Below, piece after piece: positions 28,675 to 39,219 of a DNA stretch of 59,413 nt (position 1 is its first letter; every line of letters begins with the position of its first letter). The notes beneath the pieces were generated by a model. The model was not told the origin of the DNA, did not search any database, and was given only the letters and a program-made list of their open reading frames with translations. This DNA is from Desulfotomaculaceae bacterium (GTDB lineage Bacteria; Bacillota; Desulfotomaculia; Desulfotomaculales; Pelotomaculaceae). The DNA lies in contig JAQVGZ010000007.1 in the NCBI GenBank assembly GCA_028696455.1, positions 1-59,413 on the forward strand, in the 5' to 3' direction. Position numbers and translations under genes: made by a program.

Positions 28675-30384
28675 ATGCGAACAACAGAATTATTAGCTCC
28701 AACGTTAAGAGAAATACCGGCCGAGGCGGAAGTAATTAGCCATCAGCTTTTATTGCGGGCTGGTTTTATCCGCCGGGAAACAGCAGGGGTATACACTTAT
28801 TTACCTTTGGCTATGCGCGTACTGAAAAAGATAAATCAGATTATTCGTGAGGAAATGGATCGTCAGGGTGGTCAGGAGTTGCTGATGCCGATCATCCAGC
28901 CGGCTGAACTCTGGCAGGAATCCGGCCGTTGGGACGTTTATGGTCCGGAGTTATTTCGCTTAAAAGACCGGCACAACCGGGAGTTTGCCCTGGGACCTAC
29001 TCATGAAGAAATTATTACCGCTTTGGTCCGGAGTGAAGTTAGCTCTTATAAGCAACTCCCACTATTGCTTTACCAAATTCAGAATAAATACCGGGATGAG
29101 CGCCGGCCACGTTTTGGTTTGCTGCGCGGCCGGGAATTTATTATGAAAGATCTATATTCCTTTGACCGCGATTATGAAGGCTTGCAAATCAGCTACCAGA
29201 AAATGCATGAGGCCTATACACAAGTTTTCCGGCGGTGTGGGTTGCGCTTCCGGCCGGTGGAAGCCGATTCGGGAGCCATCGGTGGAAGTGACACGCACGA
29301 ATTCATGGTGCTGGCCGATTCAGGGGAGGCTGTTGTGCTGTTCTGCAGGAAAGAAGGATGTGATTATGCCGCCAATGTAGAGAAAGCAGCGCAAGTTATT
29401 GTTGCTGCGGGGCACGGTGAAGAGCCAAAACTGCTGTCTGAGGTGTCTACTCCGGGCGTGCACACGGTGGAAGAGGTTTCTGCATTTTTGAATGTAACAC
29501 CGCAAAAAATTATTAAGACGCTGCTTTATGAAACAGAGAAAGAAGTTGTAGCCGTGCTGGTCAGAGGTGACCGGGAGGTTAATGAGGTAAAGCTTGCAAA
29601 CGCCCTGGGCTGTTTGCATTTAAAATTGTCTGGAGCGGATACAGTCCGTAGTGTCACCGGGGCGCAGGTTGGGTTTGCCGGACCGGTAAAGCTTAACGTT
29701 AAAATAGTAGCTGATCTGGAGGCTGCTACTATAGTCAATGCAGTTACCGGCGCCAACAAAGATGATACTCATTTGATCAATGTTAGCCCAGCTCGTGACT
29801 TTAGCATTGATATTGTCGCTGATGTTAGAATGGTACAGGCTGGTGAACCGTGTCCCCGCTGCGGAGAAGCGTTAATTGAGGCGAAAGGAATCGAAGTAGG
29901 TCAAATTTTTAAGCTTGGGGACAAGTACAGTAAAGCGCTGGGAGCCTTTTATCTCGATGAAAGTGGCCAGAGCCGGCCGGTTATTATGGGCTGTTACGGT
30001 ATTGGCGTAACCCGGACGATGGCTGCAGCTATTGAGCAAAATAATGATAAGGACGGCATTATTTGGCCGGCTGCAATAGCTCCTTTCCAAGTTGTAGTAG
30101 TACCGATCAGTGTCAAGGAAGAACAACAAATGGCAGCAGCCGAAGACGTATATAACAGGCTTATTGCGGCCGGGATTGAAGCATTGCTTGATGACAGGCC
30201 AGAACGAGCGGGCGTCAAATTCAAGGATGCCGACCTGATTGGTTACCCTCTACGAGTTACAATCGGGGCAAAATCGTTGGGCAGTAAACAAGTTGAAGTC
30301 CGGGTGCGCAAGACTGGCGAAGTATTGATGATTCCTAATGATGAATTGGAAAACCGAATCGGGGAGCTCCTGGGTGGGCTGTAA
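28675..30384 (+). CDS. proS: Prolyl-tRNA synthetase (bacterial type)
   Basis: Class II aminoacyl-tRNA synthetase. The 569-residue protein has motif 2 ([21 protein letters not shown]), a YbaK-like insertion editing domain (about 225-385) that clears mischarged Ala-tRNAPro, motif 3 ([18 protein letters not shown]) and a C-terminal anticodon-binding domain. TTGGAGGAG precedes the ATG. Its stop overlaps the next gene. Confidence 0.96.
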   Translation: MRTTELLAPTLREIPAEAEVISHQLLLRAGFIRRETAGVYTYLPLAMRVLKKINQIIREEMDRQGGQELLMPIIQPAELWQESGRWDVYGPELFRLKDRHNREFALGPTHEEIITALVRSEVSSYKQLPLLLYQIQNKYRDERRPRFGLLRGREFIMKDLYSFDRDYEGLQISYQKMHEAYTQVFRRCGLRFRPVEADSGAIGGSDTHEFMVLADSGEAVVLFCRKEGCDYAANVEKAAQVIVAAGHGEEPKLLSEVSTPGVHTVEEVSAFLNVTPQKIIKTLLYETEKEVVAVLVRGDREVNEVKLANALGCLHLKLSGADTVRSVTGAQVGFAGPVKLNVKIVADLEAATIVNAVTGANKDDTHLINVSPARDFSIDIVADVRMVQAGEPCPRCGEALIEAKGIEVGQIFKLGDKYSKALGAFYLDESGQSRPVIMGCYGIGVTRTMAAAIEQNNDKDGIIWPAAIAPFQVVVVPISVKEEQQMAAAEDVYNRLIAAGIEALLDDRPERAGVKFKDADLIGYPLRVTIGAKSLGSKQVEVRVRKTGEVLMIPNDELENRIGELLGGL

Positions 30385-31520
30385 TGATTAATAAAATCTT
30401 GATCCTTTCAGTTACAGTTGGTACAGGACACATGCGGGCGGCCGAAGCCTTAAAGACAGCAGCAGGTTGTCTCTACCCTGAAGTCGAGGTTAGTATCCTT
30501 GATACTTTCCGCTATGCCAGTCCTTTGGTGGAAAAAGTAGTTCTGGGAACATATATGCAAATGCTAAAAAAGAGCCCGGCAGCGTATGGGTTTTTATACC
30601 GCCAGGCTGAACGGGGTCAACCATTATCCGGCCGGGGAAAGCTTGAGTTTAACCGGATTTTGAATATGTTCGCGGCGCCCAGGCTGGTTAAATATATAAG
30701 AGAATATAAACCAGATGTAATCGTGTGCACTCACCCCTTTCCACTGGCTGTTATCTCTTACATGAAAAAGAAAGGGCTTTTTACGGGGCTGGTTTTTGCC
30801 ACGGTCACTGATTTTACAATTCATTCTTTTTGGGTTTTCCCGGAGGTGGACTATTATCTGGTTGGAGCGGAGCAATTGCTTCAAGAGTGTGAAGAATTTG
30901 GGATTAAACGGGATAAAGTACGGTTTACCGGGATACCGATAGATCCGGCCTTTTGTTCACCTGGCAATAAAAAAGAATTAAGGAGTAGGTTTGGGCTGGA
31001 GCCTGATCTCCCCCAGGTTTTGATTACGGGTGGCGGGCTGGGAATGGGATGCCTGGAAGCGGTAGTTAAGGCATTGAGCGAAGCCTCCTTTAATTGCCAG
31101 TTGCTGGTGGTTACTGGCACTAACACCATACTGAAAAAAAGACTGGAAGAGCTCTCATCTTCCTTATCCTGCCCCTTAGAGATATACGGTTATGTTAACA
31201 ATATACACCAGCTTATGGCTGTAGCAGATTTGATGATTGGAAAAGCAGGCGGGCTTTCTTGTGCTGAGGCAATGGCGATAGGTCTGCCGATTCTGGTTAT
31301 TGATCCACTGCCCGGCCAGGAGGAAAGAAATTCTGAATTCTTAGCTGTTATGGGAGCTGGGGTAAGGGTTAAAAAACGGGATTTGGCAGTTCAGGTGCAG
31401 GCCTATCTTGCAGACAGTGACCGATTGCAGGCCATGTCTCGTTCTGCTGCCGTCTTAGGCCGGCCAAAGGCAGCCTATGATATTATAAATATAATAGGCA
31501 ATGCGCTAATAAATAAGTAA
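30384..31520 (+). CDS. MGDG synthase/UgtP-like glycosyltransferase (GT28)
   Basis: A 378-residue cytosolic-face glycosyltransferase. The N-terminal MGDG-synthase-type domain has SVTVGTGHMRAAEAL and CTHPFPLAVISYM. The C-terminal GT-B nucleotide-sugar domain has VLITGGGLGMG, GYVNNIHQLMAVADLMIGKAGGLSCAEAMA and DPLPGQEERN. The family transfers Glc or Gal from UDP-sugars to diacylglycerol, or GlcNAc in MurG. Its coupling to proS (TAATG) is unusual, but it also closes a lipid-synthesis gene group, so glycolipid synthesis is a fair inference. Confidence 0.82.
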   Translation: MINKILILSVTVGTGHMRAAEALKTAAGCLYPEVEVSILDTFRYASPLVEKVVLGTYMQMLKKSPAAYGFLYRQAERGQPLSGRGKLEFNRILNMFAAPRLVKYIREYKPDVIVCTHPFPLAVISYMKKKGLFTGLVFATVTDFTIHSFWVFPEVDYYLVGAEQLLQECEEFGIKRDKVRFTGIPIDPAFCSPGNKKELRSRFGLEPDLPQVLITGGGLGMGCLEAVVKALSEASFNCQLLVVTGTNTILKKRLEELSSSLSCPLEIYGYVNNIHQLMAVADLMIGKAGGLSCAEAMAIGLPILVIDPLPGQEERNSEFLAVMGAGVRVKKRDLAVQVQAYLADSDRLQAMSRSAAVLGRPKAAYDIINIIGNALINK

Positions 31521-31546
31521 AGTGAAGTAATCTAAAAGTAGAACCC

Positions 31547-31575
31547 TTGTCAACAAATGTTTTTTATGTTATAGT
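31547..31575 (+). promoter_or_regulatory. Promoter of the rimP-nusA-infB operon
   Basis: TTGTCA (31547-31552), a 17-base spacer, and TATAGT (31570-31575) with a TG before it (extended -10). It lies 122 bases before the rimP start. Confidence 0.75.
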
Positions 31576-31613
31576 ACGTTTATCTAGTGGCAAGGGAAGA
31601 TTTCTGGCTTTCC

Positions 31614-31638
31614 AAAGAGTGGGTAACACCCACTCTTT
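31614..31638 (+). promoter_or_regulatory. Leader hairpin upstream of rimP
   Basis: AAAGAGTGGGT (31614-31624) and ACCCACTCTTT (31628-31638) form a perfect 11-bp stem with a 3-base loop, ending in TTTCG. Similar hairpins precede rimP (ylxS) in Bacillus, as I recall, where the operon is feedback-regulated through NusA-dependent termination. It may act as an attenuator here. Confidence 0.65.
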
Positions 31639-31697
31639 CGTATTCTCATGGATAACGATGGGTATGGAAATGTACATGGATTATAGGAGGGGGCCCA

Positions 31698-32177
31698 GTG
31701 GCAGGTAATCGGGTAGTGAAATCAGTTCAAAAAATTGCGTTGCCTATTGTTCAGGATGCTGGGATGGAGTTAGTTGATGTTGAGTTCGTAAAAGAAGGTG
31801 GCCGCTGGTTCTTGCGAATTTTTATGGATAAGCCAGGTGGAATCAATCACGAGGATTGCCAGTTCATTTCTGAAAAGCTGGACCGGTTGCTTGATGAAGT
31901 TGACGCGATATCACATTCATATATATTGGAAGTGTCTTCACCCGGTATTGAAAGGCCACTCAAAAGTTTATATGATTTTGACCGGTTTGAAGGTATGTTG
32001 GCTAATATTAGCACTTATACACCGGTTAACGGAAGGAAAAAGTTTCAATGTCGCCTTCTGGGTTCACGTGGAGCCGAAGTAGTAATTGATATAGAAGGAG
32101 TAGAACTTCTGATTCCTTTTGAGCAGATTGCGTCAGCACGACTGGCGGGGGATTTTAATTGTTCAGGGAGGAAGTAA
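31698..32177 (+). CDS. rimP: Ribosome maturation factor RimP
   Basis: Needed for maturation of the 30S subunit. 159 residues from GTG with GGAGGGGG upstream. Conserved motifs: VDVEFVKEGGRWFLRIFMDKPGG shape (split over two strands) and LEVSSPGIERPL. First gene of the nusA operon. Confidence 0.95.
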   Translation: MAGNRVVKSVQKIALPIVQDAGMELVDVEFVKEGGRWFLRIFMDKPGGINHEDCQFISEKLDRLLDEVDAISHSYILEVSSPGIERPLKSLYDFDRFEGMLANISTYTPVNGRKKFQCRLLGSRGAEVVIDIEGVELLIPFEQIASARLAGDFNCSGRK

Positions 32178-32178
32178 A

Positions 32179-33258
32179 ATGAATGTTGAATTTTTGGAAG
32201 CCCTGAAAGACCTGGAAAAAGAAAAGGGCATTGCATTAGATGTTTTACTGGAGGCAATAGAGGCAGCGTTGCTTTCAGCATATAAGCGTAATTTCGGCTC
32301 TTTACAGAATGCCCGGGTCCATATTGATCGTGAAACCGGGGACTTTAAGGTATACACTCAGCGCACAGTTGTTGCGCAGGTGGAAGATCTGCGCTTGGAA
32401 ATATCAATTGAGGAAGCCCAGAAAATAAATCCCAGCTATGAGCTGAATGATATTGTGGAAGATGAGGTTACCCCGCGAAATTTTGGCCGGATTGCTGCTC
32501 AAACGGCTAAGCAAGTAGTAGTTCAGAGGATTCGTGAGGCAGAAAGAAATATAATTTATGAAGAGTTTATAAACCGTGAGGGTGACATAGTTACAGGCAC
32601 CGTCCAACGATATGAGCAAAAAAACGTGTTAATTGAGTTGGGGAAAACTGAAGCTATATTAACACCCTCAGAACAGATGCCTGGCGAAGATTACCGTTTT
32701 GGTGAAAGAATTAAAGTATATATAATTGAGGTCAGAAAAACCACGAAGGGTCCTCAGATTTTGGTCTCCCGTACCCATCCCGGGTTGTTGAAACGTCTTT
32801 TTGAATTGGAAGTCCCTGAATTGTATGAGGGTATTGTAGAACTTAAGGCGATCACCCGTGAAGCTGGAGCCCGGTCAAAAATTGCTGTTTACTCGAAAGA
32901 TGAGAATATTGATCCAGTCGGAGCCTGTGTCGGCCCGAAAGGGTTGAGGGTTCAAAATATTGTCAATGAGTTAAATGGTGAAAAAATTGACATTATTAAA
33001 TGGAATTCTGACTCTTCCAAATTTGTTGCCAGTTCCTTAAGTCCGGCAAAAGTAGTGGCTGTTGAAATATGGGAAGAAGAAAAGGTGGCCAGGGTAATTG
33101 TCCCTGATTACCAGCTTTCCCTGGCGATTGGCAAAGAGGGACAAAATGCGCGCCTCGCGGCCAAGTTAACCGGTTGGAAGATTGATATTAAAAGCGAGTC
33201 GCAAATGGAAGAAATATATGCCCAGGAATATGGTGAAGTATACGAAAATATGGAATAG
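32179..33258 (+). CDS. nusA: Transcription termination/antitermination factor NusA
   Basis: Binds RNA polymerase and modulates pausing and termination. The 359-residue protein has the N-terminal polymerase-binding domain (1-125), an S1 domain (about 135-200), and two KH domains ([20 protein letters not shown], and [18 protein letters not shown]). It lacks the C-terminal acidic repeats of E. coli NusA, as is normal for Firmicutes. The ATG at 32179 follows GGGAGGAAG; the longer upstream frame overlaps rimP and is not used. Confidence 0.96.
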   Translation: MNVEFLEALKDLEKEKGIALDVLLEAIEAALLSAYKRNFGSLQNARVHIDRETGDFKVYTQRTVVAQVEDLRLEISIEEAQKINPSYELNDIVEDEVTPRNFGRIAAQTAKQVVVQRIREAERNIIYEEFINREGDIVTGTVQRYEQKNVLIELGKTEAILTPSEQMPGEDYRFGERIKVYIIEVRKTTKGPQILVSRTHPGLLKRLFELEVPELYEGIVELKAITREAGARSKIAVYSKDENIDPVGACVGPKGLRVQNIVNELNGEKIDIIKWNSDSSKFVASSLSPAKVVAVEIWEEEKVARVIVPDYQLSLAIGKEGQNARLAAKLTGWKIDIKSESQMEEIYAQEYGEVYENME

Positions 33259-33277
33259 GATGGACAGGAGGTAATCC

Positions 33278-33544
33278 ATGCCCAGGGTAAAGAAAATACC
33301 TCAGAGGATGTGTGTCGGTTGTCAGGAAATGAAGCCAAAAAAACAGCTAATTCGAGTAGTCCGTACACCTGAGGAAAAAATTGAATTAGACGATACCGGA
33401 AAACGTTCTGGTCGTGGTGCATACGTGTGTCCGGAAGAAGAATGTTTTATAAAAGCCTTAAAGGGAAAACGTCTAGAGAAAGCGCTGAAATGCCCAATAC
33501 CTCCTGAAATTATTGATCATTTAAGGGAAAAGCTGATGAAATAG
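33278..33544 (+). CDS. rnpM: RnpM/YlxR (RNase P modulator)
   Basis: An 88-residue RNA-binding protein with [20 protein letters not shown] and [13 protein letters not shown], the DUF448/YlxR signatures. In B. subtilis the protein binds RNase P RNA and modulates its activity. Located between nusA and ylxQ as in most Firmicutes. Confidence 0.93.
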   Translation: MPRVKKIPQRMCVGCQEMKPKKQLIRVVRTPEEKIELDDTGKRSGRGAYVCPEEECFIKALKGKRLEKALKCPIPPEIIDHLREKLMK

Positions 33545-33877
33545 ATGGCTATCGAACAAATTATTAGTATGGCGCAACGGGCTGGTAAGTTGGTTACCGG
33601 TAATTTTGCTCTTAAAGATGCCCTGGCAAAAAAAAGAGTGAAATTGTTAATTATAGCAGGAGACACTGCAGCTCGAACTTGGAGGGAATTATCAAGGATT
33701 GCTGGATCAAAAAATATTACAGTAATAACTTATAGCTCTAAGGTGGAGTTGGGCAGGTTAATCGGCAAGGCGCCCTGTTCCGCGGTTGCCCTCACGGATG
33801 AAGCCATGTCCCTGAGTATCCTTGGAGCTTTAAAAAGGGGTGATGTGAACAGTAGAAAACATAAATCATGGAGGTGA
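33545..33877 (+). CDS. ylxQ: YlxQ, L7Ae-family RNA-binding protein
   Basis: 110 residues of the L7Ae/L30e fold ([42 protein letters not shown]), which binds kink-turn RNAs. It starts directly after the rnpM stop. The second half ends in a basic tail (SRKHKSWR). Confidence 0.92.
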   Translation: MAIEQIISMAQRAGKLVTGNFALKDALAKKRVKLLIIAGDTAARTWRELSRIAGSKNITVITYSSKVELGRLIGKAPCSAVALTDEAMSLSILGALKRGDVNSRKHKSWR

Positions 33878-33881
33878 TTAT

Positions 33882-36815
33882 ATGGTAAAAAAAAGGGTGC
33901 ATGAAATTGCTAAGGAACTTAACATAGAAAGCAAGGAAATAATAAGCAAGTTAAGGGGTCTAGGGATTAATGTTAAGTCTCATATGAGTACACTGGAAGA
34001 CAGTGAAATTCAAAATTTGCTGCAGCATTTCCGCCCTGTGGCCGAAAGATTGGACCCGATTAAGAAAGCGGTTTCTAAATTACCGGAGCTTAAGAAGGAG
34101 AACAAAATAGAGTCTGTAACGGTGGAACCTGGGAAACCCAAAAAAAACAGAGTACAAAACCCCGAAGCAGGAAAAGGGAAAGGCCAGCCAACTGGTTTCT
34201 CCGGTGGCCCAGGCATAGTTGACCGGGTGCCTTCACGGCCTCCCGATCGGCGTTTTGAAGAAAAGCCGAAGCAGGCGGAAAAATCACCGGCAAAAAGCCC
34301 TGGGGGACAGGTGAGAAACGATCAGGGTGCAAGGCCCCTGGCGATGGAAAGGCCAAACGGGCCCGAAACATCCAAAGGCAAGCCTCAGCAAGCCCGGTTT
34401 TCTAGCGGTAGGCCGGGAAATACACAGCAAGAACACATACAACGAGGAGAAGGCGGATCAGACCGGTTGCCCACTGAGCGTCCCAAGCAGGACCGCGGAC
34501 GTCAAGGCCGACAGGTACAAGGCGCCAGGCCAGTTGAAAAGAGGCAGTTCGGGGCGCCCAGATCAGGAGGTCAGCAACAGGGGGCAGCAAGGCCATTCGG
34601 GCAGCAAAGTACAAGACCAGTTGGCTTGCAGGGAGCAGGGCCGGAAGGCCGGCAGGGGTCAAAACCAGGCAGTCCGCAGGGGGCAAGACCGGGTGGCCAG
34701 CAGCGTTCAAGACCGGGCAGCCCGCAAGGGGCAAGACCAAAACCTTTTGATCGGCCTCTTTATTCTAGCGCCGGCAAGGGGGCAAAAACGAAGCTAGATG
34801 CAACTGCCGTGAAACCGCAGGCACGGTCTGATGAAAAGGAACGCAAATTTAAGGATAAACCTAAAGTACAGGATAAGCCCAAACAGGCTAAACCGGGTGC
34901 GAACCGATCTAGCAAGGGTCGTTACGATAATAAGCGAGTTGTTAAAGGTGTTGGCTCAGATGAATCGCGGCTCAGGGCAGCAACCGGTGGAACCCGCAAA
35001 AAAGGAGCTGCCAAACCCAAGGAACGCCAACAAATAACCTTAGTTCAGCCAGTGGAGAAAAAGCCCATCGTGATTGGCGAATCTGTTTCAGTGCAAGAGT
35101 TGTCTCAGAGAATGCATAAAAACCCGGTTGAATTGATAAAGAAACTAATGCAAATGGGGGTTTTAGCGACCATTAACCAGGAGATTGATAGCGATACTGC
35201 AACCCTTCTGGCTGATGAGTACGGTTATGAAATAGAAGTAAAACTGCCGGTAGATATAGAGGCTGTGTTGATGCAGGAACCGGAGGAGGATGACCGCTTT
35301 CTGTCGCCAAGGCCTTGCATAGTCACTGTTATGGGCCATGTTGACCACGGCAAGACTTCCCTGCTGGACGCGATCAGGAAGACCAATGTCACTTCTACAG
35401 AGGCAGGCGGGATTACTCAGCATATTGGTGCCTATCAGGTTGAGCACGCCGGGAAGAAAATCACCTTTGTGGATACTCCGGGACATGAAGCTTTTACGGC
35501 TATGCGTGCGCGTGGCGCACAGGTCACTGATATTGCCATCTTAGTAGTAGCGGCTGAAGATGGAGTAATGCCTCAAACAGTTGAAGCGATTAATCACGCT
35601 AAAGAGGCCGAAGTTCCAATCATTGTAGCTATTAATAAAATAGATAAACCCACTGCCAACCCGGAAAAAGTCAAGCAAGAGCTTACAGAACATGGGCTAA
35701 TACCCGAGGAGTGGGGCGGGGATACTATCTGTGTTAACGTTTCGGCTAAGAAACAAGAGGGTTTGAAAGACCTTTTAGAGATGATCCTGCTGGTATCAGA
35801 GATCAGGGAATTAAAAGCCAATTCGGATCGACTGGCCAGAGGAACTGTAATCGAAGCAGAGCTTGACAAGGGGCGCGGACCAGTGGCCACTGTGCTGGTC
35901 CAAAACGGTACATTAAAGATAGGAGACAACATTATAGCTGGATCCGTTGTCGGGCGGGTTCGTGCCATGATTGATGACAAAGGACGACGGATAAAGAAAG
36001 CCGGACCTTCAGCACCGGTAGAAGTACTTGGTTTTTCAGAAACACCGATGGCTGGCGACTTATTTATTGTTGTGGAGGATGAAAAGCTTGCTAGAAGCAT
36101 TGTTTCACGCAGGCAGATAAAGAAACGGGAGGAAGAGTTAAAGTCTAACACCAGAGTATCCCTTGATGATTTGTTTAAACGGATCCAGGAAGGACAGATT
36201 AAGGAACTTAGTATTATTGTGAAGGCTGATGTGCAAGGTTCCGTTGAGGCTTTACGCCAGGCGCTGGAGCGACTAAATACCGGAGAGGTTAAAGTTGATA
36301 TTATTCATGGCGGAGTGGGCGCTATTACTGAAACTGATATTATGTTAGCCTCAGCATCAAATGCGATCATTTTAGGTTTTAACGTGCGTCCGGATGTTAA
36401 TGCCAGAAAAGCTGCGGAAAATGAAAAGGTAGACGTACGGTTGTACCGGGTAATTTATGAGGCTATTGAGGATGTAAAAGCAGCCATGAGTGGCTTGCTC
36501 GACCCTGATTATAAAGAAGTAAACCTGGGTAGGGCTGAGGTGAGAAAGATTTTTAAAGCCTCAAAAATCGGCACTATTGCAGGTTGCTACGTTTTAGAAG
36601 GAAAGATTGAAAAGGATGCTAAAGTAAGGGTTGTGCGAGATGGTATTGTAGTTCATGAAGGTAAACTCAATTCTTTAAAACGGTTCAAGGATGATGCTAA
36701 AGATGTCATGCAAGGTTATGAGTGTGGCCTTGCCCTGGAAAAATTTAACGAGATCCAAGAGGGAGATATTGTAGAGGCATTCACCTTCGAAGCCATTAAA
36801 AGAGAGCTTTCTTGA
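33882..36815 (+). CDS. infB: Translation initiation factor IF-2
   Basis: GTPase that delivers initiator tRNA to the 30S subunit. 977 residues, long for a Firmicute: an N-terminal IF2N domain (1-55), a roughly 330-residue basic Gln/Gly/Pro/Arg linker with internal repeats, a second IF2N domain (about 400-455), and the G domain with GHVDHGKT near 485, DTPGHEAF and NKID. Domains II-IV follow to the end. The linker is more G/C-rich than its neighbours. Confidence 0.96.
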   Translation: MVKKRVHEIAKELNIESKEIISKLRGLGINVKSHMSTLEDSEIQNLLQHFRPVAERLDPIKKAVSKLPELKKENKIESVTVEPGKPKKNRVQNPEAGKGKGQPTGFSGGPGIVDRVPSRPPDRRFEEKPKQAEKSPAKSPGGQVRNDQGARPLAMERPNGPETSKGKPQQARFSSGRPGNTQQEHIQRGEGGSDRLPTERPKQDRGRQGRQVQGARPVEKRQFGAPRSGGQQQGAARPFGQQSTRPVGLQGAGPEGRQGSKPGSPQGARPGGQQRSRPGSPQGARPKPFDRPLYSSAGKGAKTKLDATAVKPQARSDEKERKFKDKPKVQDKPKQAKPGANRSSKGRYDNKRVVKGVGSDESRLRAATGGTRKKGAAKPKERQQITLVQPVEKKPIVIGESVSVQELSQRMHKNPVELIKKLMQMGVLATINQEIDSDTATLLADEYGYEIEVKLPVDIEAVLMQEPEEDDRFLSPRPCIVTVMGHVDHGKTSLLDAIRKTNVTSTEAGGITQHIGAYQVEHAGKKITFVDTPGHEAFTAMRARGAQVTDIAILVVAAEDGVMPQTVEAINHAKEAEVPIIVAINKIDKPTANPEKVKQELTEHGLIPEEWGGDTICVNVSAKKQEGLKDLLEMILLVSEIRELKANSDRLARGTVIEAELDKGRGPVATVLVQNGTLKIGDNIIAGSVVGRVRAMIDDKGRRIKKAGPSAPVEVLGFSETPMAGDLFIVVEDEKLARSIVSRRQIKKREEELKSNTRVSLDDLFKRIQEGQIKELSIIVKADVQGSVEALRQALERLNTGEVKVDIIHGGVGAITETDIMLASASNAIILGFNVRPDVNARKAAENEKVDVRLYRVIYEAIEDVKAAMSGLLDPDYKEVNLGRAEVRKIFKASKIGTIAGCYVLEGKIEKDAKVRVVRDGIVVHEGKLNSLKRFKDDAKDVMQGYECGLALEKFNEIQEGDIVEAFTFEAIKRELS
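34605..34745 (+). repeat. Tandem-like repeats in the IF-2 linker
   Basis: Imperfect in-frame repeats encode units of the type [14 protein letters not shown]. The DNA core GGGGCAAGACC recurs with variants such as CGTTCAAGACCGGGCAG. Such repeats can expand or contract by slippage without breaking the frame. Confidence 0.7.
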
Positions 36816-36893
36816 GTTGCAGGAGGGTAAGACTTAACCCTATGATTTATGAAAATTCAGGTCATTTAACCTCTAGTATAGGAGGTGTTGTTT

Positions 36894-37253
36894 ATGTCCT
36901 TCCGTCCGGAACGGTTGGCTGAAGCCATTAAGAAGGAAATATCAGAGCTGTTGAGAGATGAGTTAAAAGACCCGCGGATTGGTTTTGTCAGTATCACGGC
37001 TGTTGAGGTTTCAAAAGACTTGCGCTATGCAGATATTTATGCCAGTGTTCTTGGCGAACCTGCCGAGCAGAAGGCATCTATCAAGGCGCTTACAGGAGCA
37101 CAAGGCTTTATCCGAAATGAGCTAGGCCGGCGAATCCGGCTACGCTATACGCCAGAATTAACATTTAAGCTTGACCAATCAATTGACCGTGGCACTAAAT
37201 TGATTAAACTTATGGAGGATGTCCGGGGGAAGGGTGACATTTCCGATGAATAG
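36894..37253 (+). CDS. rbfA: Ribosome-binding factor A
   Basis: 30S maturation factor with a KH fold. 119 residues from ATG 36894 behind [43 protein letters not shown] and [14 protein letters not shown] are typical. Ends overlapping nrnA by 8 bases. Confidence 0.95.
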   Translation: MSFRPERLAEAIKKEISELLRDELKDPRIGFVSITAVEVSKDLRYADIYASVLGEPAEQKASIKALTGAQGFIRNELGRRIRLRYTPELTFKLDQSIDRGTKLIKLMEDVRGKGDISDE

Positions 37254-38226
37254 TCTTGAGGATATTGCCCGGGCTATCAAAAGTGCAGAGCGCATATTAA
37301 TATGTGGCCATATCATGCCTGACGGTGACTCGCTGGGATCGGTGCTTGCCTTAGGTTCAGCTCTTGAGCAACTTGGTAAAAAAGTGATCATGGCTGGCCC
37401 CGACCCAGTTCCACAAATATACGAATTTTTGCCGAATAAGGAAAAATTTCGGGCGGGTAAACCACCAGAGAGTGCTTACGATACGCTAATTGTCTTAGAT
37501 TGTTCGGTGCTAAAAAGGCTTGGCAGTGAATATTGTGATTTGCCCGAGCAGAACCACCTTACTGTTATTAATATTGATCATCATGCTGGTCCTGATTCCT
37601 TTGGCCATTACAGGTACATTGAGCCACAGGCAGCTGCAGTTGGAGAAATAGTTTTTGACTTGCTTGAATTTATGCAGATAGATATTACCTTAGAGATGGC
37701 AATTTGTTTGTATACGGCCATTGTGACAGATACCGGATCTTTTAGATATAATAGCACTACTTCTTCCACTCACAGGCGGGTAGCACGTTTGGTGGAACTT
37801 GGTGTGCCAGTATCCCGGATCAATGTGAACCTATATGAAGAAAAGCCACGAGCCTCCAATTTACTGTTGGGTGCAGCGTTAAATACACTCTCTTTCAGTA
37901 GTTGCGGCAAGGTGGCTTGGATGACGGTGACCCGTGATATGCTCCGGAAAGTGAGAGCTGAAGATGAGCATACAGAGGGGTTGGTAAATTATTCTAGGGG
38001 GATTAAAGGAGTTGAGGTGGGGCTTCTTTTTCATGAATTAGAAGGTGGCAAAATTAGAATAAGTTTTCGGTCCAAGGAATATGTTGACGTCATGTGCCTA
38101 GCTGCTTTGTTTGGCGGGGGAGGTCACTCCCGTGCCGCTGGTTGTGAAATTGCCGGCAACTTAAAAAAAATTCAGAATGAGGTCGTTGCTGCAGCAGTGA
38201 GTGCTGCCAAAGGAAAGGTTCTATGA
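37246..38226 (+). CDS. nrnA: DHH/DHHA1 bifunctional oligoribonuclease/pAp phosphatase NrnA
   Basis: Degrades short RNA oligonucleotides and dephosphorylates pAp. 326 residues; DHH-domain metal motifs [23 protein letters not shown] and [11 protein letters not shown], and the C-terminal DHHA1 motif [11 protein letters not shown]. The ATG at 37246 is chosen over 37219, which directly abuts GGAGG. Coupled at both ends (rbfA and truB overlaps). Confidence 0.93.
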   Translation: MNSLEDIARAIKSAERILICGHIMPDGDSLGSVLALGSALEQLGKKVIMAGPDPVPQIYEFLPNKEKFRAGKPPESAYDTLIVLDCSVLKRLGSEYCDLPEQNHLTVINIDHHAGPDSFGHYRYIEPQAAAVGEIVFDLLEFMQIDITLEMAICLYTAIVTDTGSFRYNSTTSSTHRRVARLVELGVPVSRINVNLYEEKPRASNLLLGAALNTLSFSSCGKVAWMTVTRDMLRKVRAEDEHTEGLVNYSRGIKGVEVGLLFHELEGGKIRISFRSKEYVDVMCLAALFGGGGHSRAAGCEIAGNLKKIQNEVVAAAVSAAKGKVL

Positions 38227-39143
38227 ACGGTATTATCAATGTATTGAAGCCGCCTGGGATGACCTCCCATGACGTTGTAGATTTCATCCGCGATACCTTA
38301 AATGTAAGTAAAGCGGGTCATACTGGGACACTTGATCCTGGAGCGGCAGGAGTGATGGTTATCTGTCTGGGACGGTCAACCCGCATAGCCCAGTTTATAA
38401 CCAGCGCAGATAAGCAATACCGTGCCGAAATAACTTTCGGGGCTAATACCTCTACAGGGGACTCCTTTGGGGAAGTGATTGCCAGGTATGATGCTTCGGG
38501 GCTAACTGAATCAGCTGTCAGGACTGCTCTTAAGATTTTTACAGGTAGAATTGAGCAGGTACCGCCGATGGTATCCGCGTTAAAGTGGCATGGTAAGAAG
38601 CTTTATGAATTGGCCAGGGCCGGTCAGGTTGCTGAACGCAAGGCGCGGGTTGTGACCATTAATTCTCTTGAATATATTAAAGGCGACGGTTGGGGCACAA
38701 CAAAACCAGTGGCGCTCCTGGACTTGACTTGTTCTAAGGGGACTTATGTCAGGACACTTTGTACAGATATCGGTAACTACCTTGGCTGTGGGGCCTGTAT
38801 GTCTTTTTTAGTGCGAACAAGAGTAGGTGCTTTTAACATTTCAGAAGCTTATACCTTAGAAGATATCAAGGCTAACGCTAATGATATTTCCAGGATCATG
38901 GTTACTATGGAAAATGTGCTTGCTGAGCTGCCCCCGGTAAAAGTAAAATACAGCGCTGTGTCCGCGGTGAGTTCGGGTTCAAAACTTTATTTGCCGGGTA
39001 TAGCTGAATTACCGAATGGTTTAGATGATGGAGTTATAGTGCGCTTACAAGGACCGGAGGGACTTTTAGCAGTAGCTAAGACTGCCCGGGATCCAGTGGA
39101 CTCATCAAGGTGGATATTTAGACCGATTTGTGTACTAGTGTAA
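38223..39143 (+). CDS. truB: tRNA pseudouridine-55 synthase
   Basis: Makes pseudouridine 55 in the T loop of tRNAs. 306 residues with INVLKPPGMTSHDVV and GHTGTLDPGAAGVM, catalytic D38; the C-terminal PUA-like part is present. Start overlaps nrnA's stop (ATGA). Confidence 0.96.
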   Translation: MNGIINVLKPPGMTSHDVVDFIRDTLNVSKAGHTGTLDPGAAGVMVICLGRSTRIAQFITSADKQYRAEITFGANTSTGDSFGEVIARYDASGLTESAVRTALKIFTGRIEQVPPMVSALKWHGKKLYELARAGQVAERKARVVTINSLEYIKGDGWGTTKPVALLDLTCSKGTYVRTLCTDIGNYLGCGACMSFLVRTRVGAFNISEAYTLEDIKANANDISRIMVTMENVLAELPPVKVKYSAVSAVSSGSKLYLPGIAELPNGLDDGVIVRLQGPEGLLAVAKTARDPVDSSRWIFRPICVLV

Positions 39144-39219
39144 AAATAATTTGTTTAATAAACATCGGTAGTAGTATCTTAGAACTTATTATGTCCCGTT
39201 CTGGCAGGAGGTTTGCAAA

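Noticed and set aside
34327-34797. Long open frames on both strands inside the infB linker
   Set aside because: They are by-products of the G/C-rich repeats coding for the IF-2 linker; no ribosome site and no family resemblance.
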